From positions 1-7,163 of the forward strand of contig CAMDER010000088.1 in NCBI GenBank assembly GCA_945896935.1: 7,163 nucleotides of DNA. Direction: 5' to 3'. The notes beneath the pieces were generated by a model. It was not told the origin of the DNA. It was given only the letters and a program-made list of their open reading frames with translations, and made no database searches. Position numbers and translations under genes: made by a program. Positions 1 through 6,629 of this stretch are shown here, in pieces. The stretch comes from Bifidobacterium breve. GTDB lineage: Bacteria > Actinomycetota > Acidimicrobiia > Acidimicrobiales > Ilumatobacteraceae. The stretch's first letter is position 1, and the number at the start of each line of letters is the position of its first letter.

Positions 1-19
1 GACCAACACGTCGCATCAC

Positions 20-92
20 GCGATCTGGTCTGACGAAGTAGCAGGTTTCCTCAGTTTTTTCCGACCAGATCGCCTTTCGACCAGATCGCCTT
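20..92. repeat. Tandem 16-bp repeat with a distal inverted copy (possible hairpin/terminator)
   Basis: The 16-bp unit CGACCAGATCGCCTT(T/A) occurs twice head to tail, at 62-77 and 78-93, differing only in the last base. An inverted 11-bp copy, GCGATCTGGTC, lies at 20-30 and pairs perfectly with GACCAGATCGC at 63-73 or 79-89. Two mutually exclusive 11-bp stems are therefore possible. A T6 run at 55-60 lies inside the loop. The distal repeat unit includes the TAA stop of the nitroreductase gene, so in that gene's transcript the structure forms right at the 3' end. It may act as a terminator or 3' stabiliser, or be the edge of a repeat family continuing left of the window. Repeats and pairing are seen directly; the function is inferred. 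Confidence 0.6.
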
Positions 93-747
93 AGGGCCAG
101 AGGGGTTGGTCGACAGTCCACGAAACTGGGTTACCCCAAGTTTCTTGAAACGCGACTTCATGAGGCTGCTGACGCTTCGCGACTCCCCACTTACCGGTCG
201 GGTAACCAAGAGTGATCATCGCCATCGGCACCCATTCACCAACTGCCGGAGCGCCCAACAAATCGAGCACTTGTTGCGTGTGCTTCTTAAACAGCAAAGT
301 CGTCAGCGATGTTCCAATACCCTCGGCAGTCGCAGCTAGCTGCAGGCTCCACAAGGCCGGAAATATAGAACTCTCGCCGTTGGGCTTACCCCAGGCAAAC
401 AACAATGTCGGCACCTTGTCGAGGTTGTCAGCCAACCATCGACCCGACGCGTACGTCTTCTTCACTTGAATGACTTCGGGATCATCGGGGTCACCATTGG
501 CGATGAGATCCATCATCGGCTTGTACTGCGTGGCATTCAAATCTGTTAATGCTTCGCTGTAGATCTTCTGCAACGCAGTCTTCTTTGCTTGATCGGTCAA
601 GATGAGAAATCGCCACTTCTGCGTATTGCCACCTGATGGTGCCCGCACTGCGGCATCTAACAACTTGGCCATCACTTCATCGGGAATCGGCTCGGTTGTG
701 ACGCGGCGCATGGCGCGAGTTGTGTAGAGGGCTTGCGAAAGTTCCAT
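91..747 (-). CDS. Nitroreductase-family FMN-dependent oxidoreductase
   Basis: This 218-residue protein has the usual length and layout of the nitroreductase fold: homodimeric FMN enzymes that reduce nitro compounds, quinones, enones or flavins with NAD(P)H in the cytoplasm. An N-terminal arginine cluster (R11, R14, R15) and APSGGNTQKWRF (residues 36-47, with S38, N41 and Q43) match the FMN phosphate/isoalloxazine-binding segments. The helix around 128-147 (PALWSLQLAATAEGIG) and the ITLGYPTGK segment (178-186) are the typical central helix and closing strand. The ATG at 747 is preceded at 6 nt by a TAGAGT -10-like box and by no Shine-Dalgarno sequence, which suggests a leaderless message. The gene is divergent from the SelO gene, 55 bp away. 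The substrate cannot be assigned; roles other than nitro reduction, such as an F420- or BluB-like one, are not excluded. Family confidence is high. Confidence 0.93.
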   Translation of the reverse strand: MELSQALYTTRAMRRVTTEPIPDEVMAKLLDAAVRAPSGGNTQKWRFLILTDQAKKTALQKIYSEALTDLNATQYKPMMDLIANGDPDDPEVIQVKKTYASGRWLADNLDKVPTLLFAWGKPNGESSIFPALWSLQLAATAEGIGTSLTTLLFKKHTQQVLDLLGAPAVGEWVPMAMITLGYPTGKWGVAKRQQPHEVAFQETWGNPVSWTVDQPLWP

Positions 748-753
748 GGCAAA

Positions 754-759
754 ACTCTA
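754..759 (-). promoter_or_regulatory. Candidate -10 box of the nitroreductase gene (leaderless)
   Basis: Read on the minus strand, TAGAGT (759 to 754) is followed by TTTGCC and then the ATG at 747. This TANNNT-N6-ATG spacing would place the transcription start on or next to the start codon. I see no good -35 hexamer and no ribosome-binding site. The assignment is by pattern only. Confidence 0.5.
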
Positions 760-789
760 CTCAAATAGCCCAGTTCGCCCGTAGTCCCC

Positions 790-795
790 TAGCCT
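790..795 (+). promoter_or_regulatory. Candidate -10 box of the SelO gene (leaderless)
   Basis: TAGCCT is followed by 7 nt (CACCCAT) and then the GTG start at 803. An ATG at 801 overlaps that GTG but runs straight into TGA, so GTG is the usable start. No Shine-Dalgarno sequence is visible. The box lies in the 55-bp divergent gap that also holds the nitroreductase -10 candidate. Confidence 0.45.
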
Positions 796-802
796 CACCC
801 AT

Positions 803-2266
803 GTGAGTTCATCGCCCGTGATATTCGAAAACTCGTATACGAGTACATTGCCCGAGCTGGCCGTCACTTGGAATTCTGATGTCGCACCGAATCCAAACGC
901 TCTCATCATTAATGAAGACGTGGCTCGAACTTTCAACCTTGATTCAGACTTCTTGAAGAGCCCAGCTGGCGCTCGCTTCTTACTCGGCAATGACGTCATT
1001 GATGGTTGCACACCCATGGCATTGGCCTATGCCGGTCACCAATTCGGTGGATACTCGCCCCGTCTTGGTGATGGACGCGCATTACTGCTTGGCGAAATCA
1101 TCAATGCCAGTGGTGATCGCTTTGATCTACATCTCAAGGGTTCGGGCCGCACAACTTTTTCTCGAGGTGGTGATGGCAAAGCCGCTATCGCACCCATGAT
1201 GCGCGAGTACATCGTCAGTGAAGCCATGCATGCTCTTCGTATTCCAACAACTCGATCACTTGCAGTTGTCGCAACCGGCGAACAGATCGCTCGCGAAACA
1301 TGGTTGCCCGGCGCAGTGCTGTGTCGCATTGCCGCAAGCCATCTTCGCGTTGGCACATTTCAATATGCCGCGCATCACGAAGACCCCACCTTGGTTCAGC
1401 GACTCGCCGACTATGCGATTAGTCGCCATTATCGCGATCTTTCTAACGTTGACAACAAGTATTTGGAGTTCTTCAAAGCAGTTGCTCAACGACAAGCATC
1501 ACTCATTTCGCAATGGATGCTTGCTGGGTTTATTCATGGAGTCATGAACACCGACAACATGACAATCTCGGGCGAGACAATCGACTACGGCCCATGCGCT
1601 TTCATGGATTCATACGATCCAGCCACCGTATTTAGTTCAATTGACCACAACGGCCGATATGCGTATAGCAATCAACCACATATCGGGCAATGGAACCTGG
1701 CCCGTCTTGCCGAGACGTTGTTGCCACTCTTTTCTGATGACAAAGATGAATCTGTGGCAATCGCCACCGAGGTATTAATGGACTTCCCCAAGCAGTACCA
1801 AGCATTGTGGGACGCCGGCATGAGCAAAAAACTTGGCCTCACCCAAGCCCCAGTCGATTTCATCAATGACTTGTTACAAATGCTGCACACTCAATCGGTT
1901 GATTACACCCAATTCTTCCGATCCCTTTCTTCGGTCATTAGCGGCGACGCATCGGCTGCTCGCAATTCGTTCATCAACATCGAACAATACGATGTGTGGG
2001 AAAAACAATGGAAGCAACTCATCGCTGGCGAATCACAAACAGCCGAAGCGATTGCTGTTGCTATGAACCAAGTCAACCCGATCTACATACCTCGAAATCA
2101 TTTGGTTGAAGAAGCACTAGCCGCAGCAACCGAAGGTGACCTTGGTCCAACTCTGAAACTTCTTGAAGTTGTTCAACAACCATTCAATGAACGTTCAGGA
2201 CTAGAGCGATTCACTCAGCCTGCACCGACTGAATACAAGAACTACCAAACCTTCTGCGGAACCTGA
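803..2266 (+). CDS. selO: Protein adenylyltransferase SelO (YdiU/UPF0061 family)
   Basis: This 487-residue pseudokinase-fold enzyme belongs to the family that transfers AMP from ATP to Ser/Thr/Tyr of target proteins (AMPylation) and is linked to redox stress in bacteria. Family signatures are intact: YAGHQFGGYSPRLGDGRA (76-93), LHLKGSGRTTFSRGGDG (109-125) and HGVMNTDNMTISGETIDYG (245-263). By motif alignment with characterised SelO, the ATP/metal residues are K112, E135, N252 and D261, with D251 as likely base. C265 (GPCAF) and C485, third from the C-terminus in FCGT, correspond to the two cysteines that form a regulatory disulfide in E. coli SelO. The latter is the position of selenocysteine in eukaryotic SelO; here it is an ordinary Cys. 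The start is the GTG at 803, because the overlapping ATG at 801 is closed by TGA. The gene converges on the VIT transporter with a 5-bp gap. No frameshift or missing key residue is apparent. Confidence 0.96.
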   Translation: MSSSPVIFENSYTSTLPELAVTWNSDVAPNPNALIINEDVARTFNLDSDFLKSPAGARFLLGNDVIDGCTPMALAYAGHQFGGYSPRLGDGRALLLGEIINASGDRFDLHLKGSGRTTFSRGGDGKAAIAPMMREYIVSEAMHALRIPTTRSLAVVATGEQIARETWLPGAVLCRIAASHLRVGTFQYAAHHEDPTLVQRLADYAISRHYRDLSNVDNKYLEFFKAVAQRQASLISQWMLAGFIHGVMNTDNMTISGETIDYGPCAFMDSYDPATVFSSIDHNGRYAYSNQPHIGQWNLARLAETLLPLFSDDKDESVAIATEVLMDFPKQYQALWDAGMSKKLGLTQAPVDFINDLLQMLHTQSVDYTQFFRSLSSVISGDASAARNSFINIEQYDVWEKQWKQLIAGESQTAEAIAVAMNQVNPIYIPRNHLVEEALAAATEGDLGPTLKLLEVVQQPFNERSGLERFTQPAPTEYKNYQTFCGT

Positions 2267-2271
2267 TTCGG

Positions 2272-2967
2272 TTACCCGACAGTCGCTCCAAACAAACTGC
2301 CGATCGCCATCGTGAAGGCCATCGCGACGCCACCACCGAGTAAAATTCGAAGAACTGGACGGACTGGATGAGCCCCACCAAACCTGGCTGATCCAACACC
2401 AAGACCAAGCAAAGCGGCAAATACCGTCACGATTGTGACCCAAATTCTGGATGCGTCATTCGCTAGCGAAGACGCCAACAACGGAATGCCCGCGCCGATT
2501 GAAAACGCTGCTGCCGAACTCACCGCTGCCTGCAACGGTCGCGCCAGATTGTGGCGCGAGATACCAAGTTCTTCGGCCAAGTGGGTCGATAGAGCATCGT
2601 GCGCAGTGAGTTCTTCAGCCACCTCACGGGCCAACTTATGTGACAAACCTTTGGCTTGATAAATACCCGTGAGTTCAGCCAACTCACGATCGGGCGTATT
2701 TTCTAGCTCCCACGTTTCTTTCTGAATATCGGCCTGCTCAGAATCGCGCTGCGAACTCACAGAAACATATTCACCAATCGCCATTGATGCTGCGCCTGCA
2801 ACGAGCCCTGCAGTGCCTGCAACCAAAATTGCATGGCCTGTTGCATCGGCCGCGGCAACACCGAGAATCAAACATGCGGTTGAAATGATGCCGTCGTTTG
2901 CCCCAAGCACCATGGCTCGTAAGAGCCCAATGCGCTGACTGAAGTGTTTTTCGCCTTGTGCGGACAT
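2272..2967 (-). CDS. VIT1/CCC1-family iron/manganese transporter
   Basis: This 231-residue membrane protein of the vacuolar-iron-transporter family is expected to export Fe(II)/Mn(II) across the cytoplasmic membrane or otherwise buffer it. Five hydrophobic segments fit the five-helix VIT fold: about 17-39, 45-68, 146-168, 174-193 and 204-228. Segment 1 carries GANDGI with D25 and segment 2 carries SMAIGEY with M62 and E66, matching conserved transport-path residues. Between segments 2 and 3 is a glutamate-rich helical stretch (about 70-140: QKETWELEN, EVAEEL, HLAEEL), as in the cytosolic metal-binding domain of the family. I prefer the ATG at 2967 over the GTG at 2973 because a TAGTTT box lies exactly 6 nt upstream of the ATG; the choice changes the protein by two residues. 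The iron versus manganese preference cannot be read from the sequence. Confidence 0.93.
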   Translation of the reverse strand: MSAQGEKHFSQRIGLLRAMVLGANDGIISTACLILGVAAADATGHAILVAGTAGLVAGAASMAIGEYVSVSSQRDSEQADIQKETWELENTPDRELAELTGIYQAKGLSHKLAREVAEELTAHDALSTHLAEELGISRHNLARPLQAAVSSAAAFSIGAGIPLLASSLANDASRIWVTIVTVFAALLGLGVGSARFGGAHPVRPVLRILLGGGVAMAFTMAIGSLFGATVG

Positions 2968-2973
2968 ACCCAC

Positions 2974-2979
2974 AAACTA
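2974..2979 (-). promoter_or_regulatory. Candidate -10 box of the VIT transporter gene (leaderless)
   Basis: On the minus strand, TAGTTT (2979 to 2974) is followed by GTGGGT and then ATG at 2967, the same TANNNT-N6-ATG geometry as the nitroreductase gene. This supports the ATG as the start over the GTG at 2973. Two GGAACT hexamers lie just upstream, but their spacing does not fit a standard ECF -35/-10 pair. Confidence 0.45.
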
Positions 2980-3025
2980 GCCGCCAGTTCCTCGTGGAGT
3001 TCCGTCCATTCGTACCTATTGGCTG

Positions 3026-4300
3026 TTACAAACGGCTCACGAAATCACCAATGAGCGATAGGGCTGTATCAACTTCTTCAACCGTGTTGTAATGGGTCGG
3101 ACCAATACGCACAACGCCTCCGCGGTCTTGCAAGCCCAGCCATTCGATGACATCAATTCCGTACGAATGGCCGTCCCACACATAAACGCCATGTTCGTCC
3201 AAGAACTTGGCAAGTTCTGATGGAACCAGATCAGGTCGAGTGATCGACACAGTTGGCACACGGTGAATGAATCGCTCGGGGTTGGTGATTCCGCGCACTT
3301 CGATACCAGGCAATCTCTGCAAGCCGGTGATCAAATGGCCAACCAGCATGCGGTCGTATATCGCCATGGCCTTCAAACCCGCATGAATTTCTTTTGTCCG
3401 CTGACGATGACCGGGGTTGTCATTCAGATGCTCTTGTCCCATCGTGGTTCCGACCCACTGCATGTACTCAAGCGCACCATGCGTTCCGGCCTGACCCTCT
3501 AACGACTGAGTCCCTGTCTCGTAGCGACCGGGCGACACATCTTTGACAACACGCAATTTGTATGCCGGCAAACTATTCAACAATTCTTCACGACCCCACA
3601 ACACACCTTGGTGCGGCCCATAAAACTTGTACGCCGATGTCACCAAGAAATCACAACCAAGATCTTGCACATCAATGGCACCGTGAGGTGCGAATTGGAC
3701 AGCATCAACATACGTCAGAACTCCGGCGGCCCGATATTTCGTACACATCGCCTTCACATCATTGATAGTTCCGAGAATGTTGCTTGAGTAATTTATTGCG
3801 GCGAATTTTGTTCGGGGTGTCATCAGTGAGTCAAGCAAACCCAAATCAATCTCGTAGGTGTCGCGATCAAACTCAAGACGTTTGACAATGAGTCCGTTTT
3901 CTTCAGCCATGATTCGCCACGGTGAAGCATTTCCGTCGTGTTCCATCTGCGTCAAAATGATCTCGTCACCTGGCGAAAACTGCGAAGCCAGAACACGCGC
4001 CATCATGAAAGTTAATGACGTCATATTTGGTCCAAAAATCACTTCGTTTTCCGACTTAGCATTGAAAAAATCGGCCATTGCAAGGTGCGCTTGACGCGAA
4101 ATGTCGGTGGCCTCACGCGAAGTTCGGAAATTCCCGTTCATATTGGCGTTCGAATCAACAAGAGCCGAGACCATGCGGTCGACAACAATTTGAGGTACTT
4201 GAGTCCCCGCAGGATTGTCGAGATACACCCGAGGTCCACCACGGTCGGTGAGGGCTAAGGCTGGAAATTGAGTTCGAACTTTGGCGATATCTAGGGCCAT
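3026..4300 (-). CDS. Cysteine desulfurase-like PLP enzyme (class V aminotransferase, VC1184-type)
   Basis: This 424-residue cytoplasmic fold-type I PLP enzyme is close to SufS/NifS in overall architecture. Visible landmarks are YLDNPAGTQVP (26-36), MEHDGNASPW (119-128, with H121 to stack on PLP), YVDAVQFAPHG (197-207, with D199 and Q202), TSAYKFYGPHQG (221-232, with K225 as the Schiff-base lysine), ETGTQS (261-266) and R398 in VVRIGPTHYNT. The loop that carries the catalytic Cys in SufS reads VWDGHSYG (374-381) and has no cysteine; the only cysteines are C186 and C216. From memory, related family members also have tyrosine-rich loops here, so desulfurase activity is doubtful and the substrate is unknown. 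The start is the ATG at 4300, preceded by an SD-like AGAAAGACGGTG; a TTG at 4330 would add ten poorly conserved residues. The gene is divergent from a TetR regulator. Confidence 0.92.
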   Translation of the reverse strand: MALDIAKVRTQFPALALTDRGGPRVYLDNPAGTQVPQIVVDRMVSALVDSNANMNGNFRTSREATDISRQAHLAMADFFNAKSENEVIFGPNMTSLTFMMARVLASQFSPGDEIILTQMEHDGNASPWRIMAEENGLIVKRLEFDRDTYEIDLGLLDSLMTPRTKFAAINYSSNILGTINDVKAMCTKYRAAGVLTYVDAVQFAPHGAIDVQDLGCDFLVTSAYKFYGPHQGVLWGREELLNSLPAYKLRVVKDVSPGRYETGTQSLEGQAGTHGALEYMQWVGTTMGQEHLNDNPGHRQRTKEIHAGLKAMAIYDRMLVGHLITGLQRLPGIEVRGITNPERFIHRVPTVSITRPDLVPSELAKFLDEHGVYVWDGHSYGIDVIEWLGLQDRGGVVRIGPTHYNTVEEVDTALSLIGDFVSRL

Positions 4301-4305
4301 GGGAA

Positions 4306-4317
4306 CACCGTCTTTCT
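4306..4317 (-). promoter_or_regulatory. Shine-Dalgarno-like site deciding the PLP enzyme start
   Basis: On the minus strand AGAAAGACGGTG lies 5 nt before the ATG at 4300 and matches 10 of 12 bases of the extended anti-SD complement AGAAAGGAGGTG. It favours this ATG over the upstream TTG at 4330. It is the only recognisable ribosome-binding site in the window; the other genes look leaderless or SD-free. Confidence 0.5.
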
Positions 4318-4351
4318 GATGCAATCTCAATTCAGAGTAGTGCTCGCATCA
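4317..4351. promoter_or_regulatory. Divergent promoter/operator region between PLP enzyme and TetR genes
   Basis: Only 50 bp separate the two start codons. On the minus strand TACTCT (4339 to 4334) is a candidate -10 box for the PLP enzyme, implying a leader of roughly 27 nt that contains its SD. An imperfect palindrome TCTCAATTCAGA (4325-4336, 10 of 12 positions paired) overlaps this box. A 6-bp inverted repeat TGATGC/GCATCA (4317-4322 and 4346-4351) brackets the whole region and touches the TetR start codon. Either could be the operator of the neighbouring TetR protein, so one bound regulator could repress both genes. The repeats are seen; their role is inferred. Confidence 0.35.
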
Positions 4352-4956
4352 TGGCTATTGTGAACCTCATGAGTGGAGCCACGATTCATAAATTAGATGG
4401 GCGACACGATCGCGTCCGCAAGGGCAAAGAAGCGGTCATTAATGCGATTATCGCTATGGTCGCCGAAGGCCGAGTCAATCTGTCAGCCGCTGATATTGCT
4501 ACTCGTGCAGGAATCTCCGAACGAACATTTACTCGTTATTTTGATTCAATTGGTGACCTCATTGAGTTATCACTGCAACAAATCGAACCGCATATCAAAC
4601 ATATGCTCACTTTTGATGTTCCTACGACCAGTTTGCATGATCGGCTAGAAGCCCTCATTCAACTCCGCGTGTCTCTCATCCGTACGTATAGTCCGCTCAT
4701 TGAAGCAGTCGAACAGTTGAGCCACAACTGGGCATCGGCCAAAGAAGCGACACGTGGACGCGACCTCACCCTTGAGGCTCAATTTCAACGTTGGTTCTCT
4801 GCTGAACGAACCCAGATGAACGAAGATCGATTCACCGCGATCGGTCACTTCTTGTCGTACGCGTCGCTCCGCCAACTTTTCAGAAGCCTGGGCAATCGCA
4901 CCGAAGCAGTTGTCACAGCGATGGCGTTCGAATTGTTCTCAAATCGCCCGAAATAG
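4351..4956 (+). CDS. TetR-family transcriptional regulator
   Basis: This 201-residue protein has an N-terminal DNA-binding domain and a C-terminal all-helical ligand/dimerisation domain, the standard TetR size and plan. A basic lead-in (HDRVRKGKEAVINAI, 19-33) is followed by the helix-turn-helix LSAADIATRAGISERTFTRY (44-63) and then FDSIGDLIELSL, the typical F-x-s-x-x-D-L continuation. The C-terminal half (80-201) has no diagnostic ligand motif, so the effector is unknown. Its position, divergent from the PLP enzyme across 50 bp, suggests it regulates that gene and itself. The ATG at 4351 has no Shine-Dalgarno sequence and may be leaderless; M7 at 4369 is a possible alternative start. The stop TAG falls 63 bp before the preferred prfC start on the same strand, so partial readthrough into prfC is possible. 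Confidence 0.9.
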   Translation: MAIVNLMSGATIHKLDGRHDRVRKGKEAVINAIIAMVAEGRVNLSAADIATRAGISERTFTRYFDSIGDLIELSLQQIEPHIKHMLTFDVPTTSLHDRLEALIQLRVSLIRTYSPLIEAVEQLSHNWASAKEATRGRDLTLEAQFQRWFSAERTQMNEDRFTAIGHFLSYASLRQLFRSLGNRTEAVVTAMAFELFSNRPK

Positions 4957-4960
4957 CCTC

Positions 4961-4977
4961 ACCTAGGTCGACCAGAT
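4961..4977. repeat. Overlapping palindromes between TetR gene and prfC
   Basis: ACCTAGGT (4961-4968) and GGTCGACC (4966-4973) are perfect 8-bp palindromes sharing three bases. TCGACCAGAT (4968-4977) is the same 10-mer found in the tandem repeat at 77-86. The site sits upstream of prfC and could be a protein-binding site. No function can be assigned from the sequence alone. Confidence 0.3.
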
Positions 4978-5004
4978 GTACCCCAACAGTGGGTGACGTG
5001 CCTG

Positions 5005-5010
5005 TACCCT
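5005..5010 (+). promoter_or_regulatory. Weak candidate -10 box for prfC
   Basis: TACCCT lies 9 nt before the preferred ATG at 5020 and would give a leader of only a few nucleotides. No Shine-Dalgarno sequence precedes that ATG. An alternative is TAGCCT at 4954-4959, which overlaps the TetR stop codon and is identical to the SelO -10 candidate; it would give a leader of about 50 nt. Evidence for either is slight. Confidence 0.25.
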
Positions 5011-5019
5011 CGTTATGCC

Positions 5020-6612
5020 ATGGAAACCGGTACCACCATCTCTGACGAAGCTTTGCGGCGCCGAACTTTTGCCATCATTAGTCACCCCGACGCCGGCAAA
5101 ACCAGCCTGACCGAAAAGTTCTTGTTATATGCCGGCGCGATTCAAGATGCAGGTTCAGTGCGAGCTCGTGCGGGTCAGCGTTCGGCTACCTCTGACTGGA
5201 TGGAAATGGAACGCCAACGCGGCATCTCGATTTCGTCAACCGTTTTGCAGTTCCCCTATGGCGACCATGTCTTCAACCTGCTTGACACTCCTGGCCACCG
5301 CGACTTCAGCGAAGACACATACCGCGTTCTCGCCGCCGTTGACGCGGTCATCATGGTGCTTGATACCGCCAAGGGAATCGAAGCCCAGACCTTAAAACTT
5401 TTCAACGTCTGCCGTTCGCGTAACTTGCCGGTACTGACGTTCTTCAACAAGTTCGACCGTCCTGGTCGCGATCCCCTTGAACTGCTTGACGAAGTTGAAC
5501 AACAGATCGGACTACGCGCCACACCAGCAACATGGCCCGTCGGACAACCCGGAGACTTCCGCGGCACCATCGATCGCCGAACTGGCCTATTCACCAAATA
5601 CACCCGCACCGCCCGTGGTGCTGCTGAAGCGCCTGAAGAAATCATCGATGCCGAACGAGCAGCTGCCGAAGAAGGCGATGCATGGAAGGTTGCTCTTGAC
5701 TCGTGTTCACTGCTTGACGCGATTGAGGCCAATGTTGACATTCCTTCATTTTTGGCAGGAAAGAGCACACCGGTCTTTGTTGGGTCGGCTCTCACAAACT
5801 TCGGTGTTCGTGCTTTGCTCGATGCAGTTGCCGAACTTGCTCCCCCGCCGTTGCCGCGCTTTGATATCGCCGAAAAGGAACGAGTTCTTGAAAGTCCATT
5901 CTCTGGTTTTGTATTCAAAATCCAAGCCAACATGGACCCGAACCACCGCGATCGTTTGGCATTTGCCCGAGTTTGTTCGGGACATTTTGAACGCGGCATG
6001 GATGTTGAATGCACGCGATCAGGTCGCTCGGTTGGCACCAAGTACGTGACGACCGCTTTTGGCAATGATCGCGAAACAATCGAAGAAGCTTTCCCCGGTG
6101 ACATCATCGGGCTCGTCAACGCTGGCGATCTGCGTATTGGTGACACGATTTATGCCGGCAAGAAGGTTGAATTTCCCGGAGTTCCACGCTTTGCACCTGA
6201 AGTGTTCGCTAGCGCACGTCCACTTGATCGCAGCAAGATCAAGCAGTTCCGCAAAGGAATTGAACAGCTCGACCAAGAAGGCGTCGTGCAAGTATTGCGC
6301 GACCTCGACTTTGGTGACACCGAACCTGTTCTTGCGGCCGTCGGCGTTTTGCAGTTCGAAGTGTTTGCCTATCGATTGTCGAGCGAGTTCAGTGCTCCGA
6401 CTGAAATCATTTCGTCGCCTTATCAAGCCATGCGCATCACCGATAAGGCCAGTGCCGATCGGTTGCGTCAAATCGGTGGAATACGAATTCTGTATCGCAG
6501 CGATAACGAAATGGTCGCATTGTTCGAAAACAAGTACCGATTGCAGCGTCTTGAAAAAGATGAACCCGAGTTGACTCTCAAATTAGTGTTTGACGGCCAA
6601 CCCGACTCGTAA
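5020..6612 (+). CDS. prfC: Peptide chain release factor 3 (RF3 GTPase)
   Basis: This 530-residue translational GTPase recycles RF1/RF2 from the ribosome after peptide release. GTPase motifs are complete: the P-loop SHPDAGKTS (21-29), switch I RGIS (67-70), DTPGH (89-93), NKFD (143-146) and SAL (256-258). RF3-specific context includes RRRTFAIISHPDAGK, the SDWMEMERQRGIS segment, FPYGDHVFNLLDTPGHRDFSEDTYR and the C-terminal GVLQFEVFAYRLSSEF (442-457). Length and domain order (G domain, then domains II and III) are normal for RF3, and it lacks the EF-G domain IV, which separates it from EF-G and TypA/LepA. I chose the ATG at 5020 because family members start about this far before the RRRTFAII block. 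The GTG at 4993 would add nine residues (MTCLYPRYA) with no family support. The gene converges on a helicase gene across a long hairpin. Confidence is very high. Confidence 0.97.
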   Translation: METGTTISDEALRRRTFAIISHPDAGKTSLTEKFLLYAGAIQDAGSVRARAGQRSATSDWMEMERQRGISISSTVLQFPYGDHVFNLLDTPGHRDFSEDTYRVLAAVDAVIMVLDTAKGIEAQTLKLFNVCRSRNLPVLTFFNKFDRPGRDPLELLDEVEQQIGLRATPATWPVGQPGDFRGTIDRRTGLFTKYTRTARGAAEAPEEIIDAERAAAEEGDAWKVALDSCSLLDAIEANVDIPSFLAGKSTPVFVGSALTNFGVRALLDAVAELAPPPLPRFDIAEKERVLESPFSGFVFKIQANMDPNHRDRLAFARVCSGHFERGMDVECTRSGRSVGTKYVTTAFGNDRETIEEAFPGDIIGLVNAGDLRIGDTIYAGKKVEFPGVPRFAPEVFASARPLDRSKIKQFRKGIEQLDQEGVVQVLRDLDFGDTEPVLAAVGVLQFEVFAYRLSSEFSAPTEIISSPYQAMRITDKASADRLRQIGGIRILYRSDNEMVALFENKYRLQRLEKDEPELTLKLVFDGQPDS

Positions 6613-6629
6613 ACAACGCATATTTCATT

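Noticed and set aside
30..60. Intrinsic terminator on the plus strand ending in T6 (55-60)
   Set aside because: The only stem directly before the T-run is a 4-bp CTGA/TCAG with a long loop, too weak to call separately from the larger inverted repeat.
801..806. ATG start at 801 for SelO
   Set aside because: The ATG is followed immediately by TGA; the overlapping GTG at 803 opens the correct frame.
2201..2443. Minus-strand frame spanning the SelO/VIT junction
   Set aside because: It overlaps both real genes in other frames and encodes a Trp/Ser/Arg-rich sequence without any domain.
2974..3010. ECF-sigma promoter for the VIT gene (GGAAC motifs)
   Set aside because: Two GGAACT hexamers occur, but their distances to any GTT/-10 element (about 20 and 8 nt) do not match the usual 16-17 nt spacing.
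5256..6146. Long open frame (296 codons) on the minus strand inside prfC
   Set aside because: It is antisense to a fully motif-supported RF3 and its translation is Ser/Arg-rich with no recognisable domain, as expected for a shadow frame.
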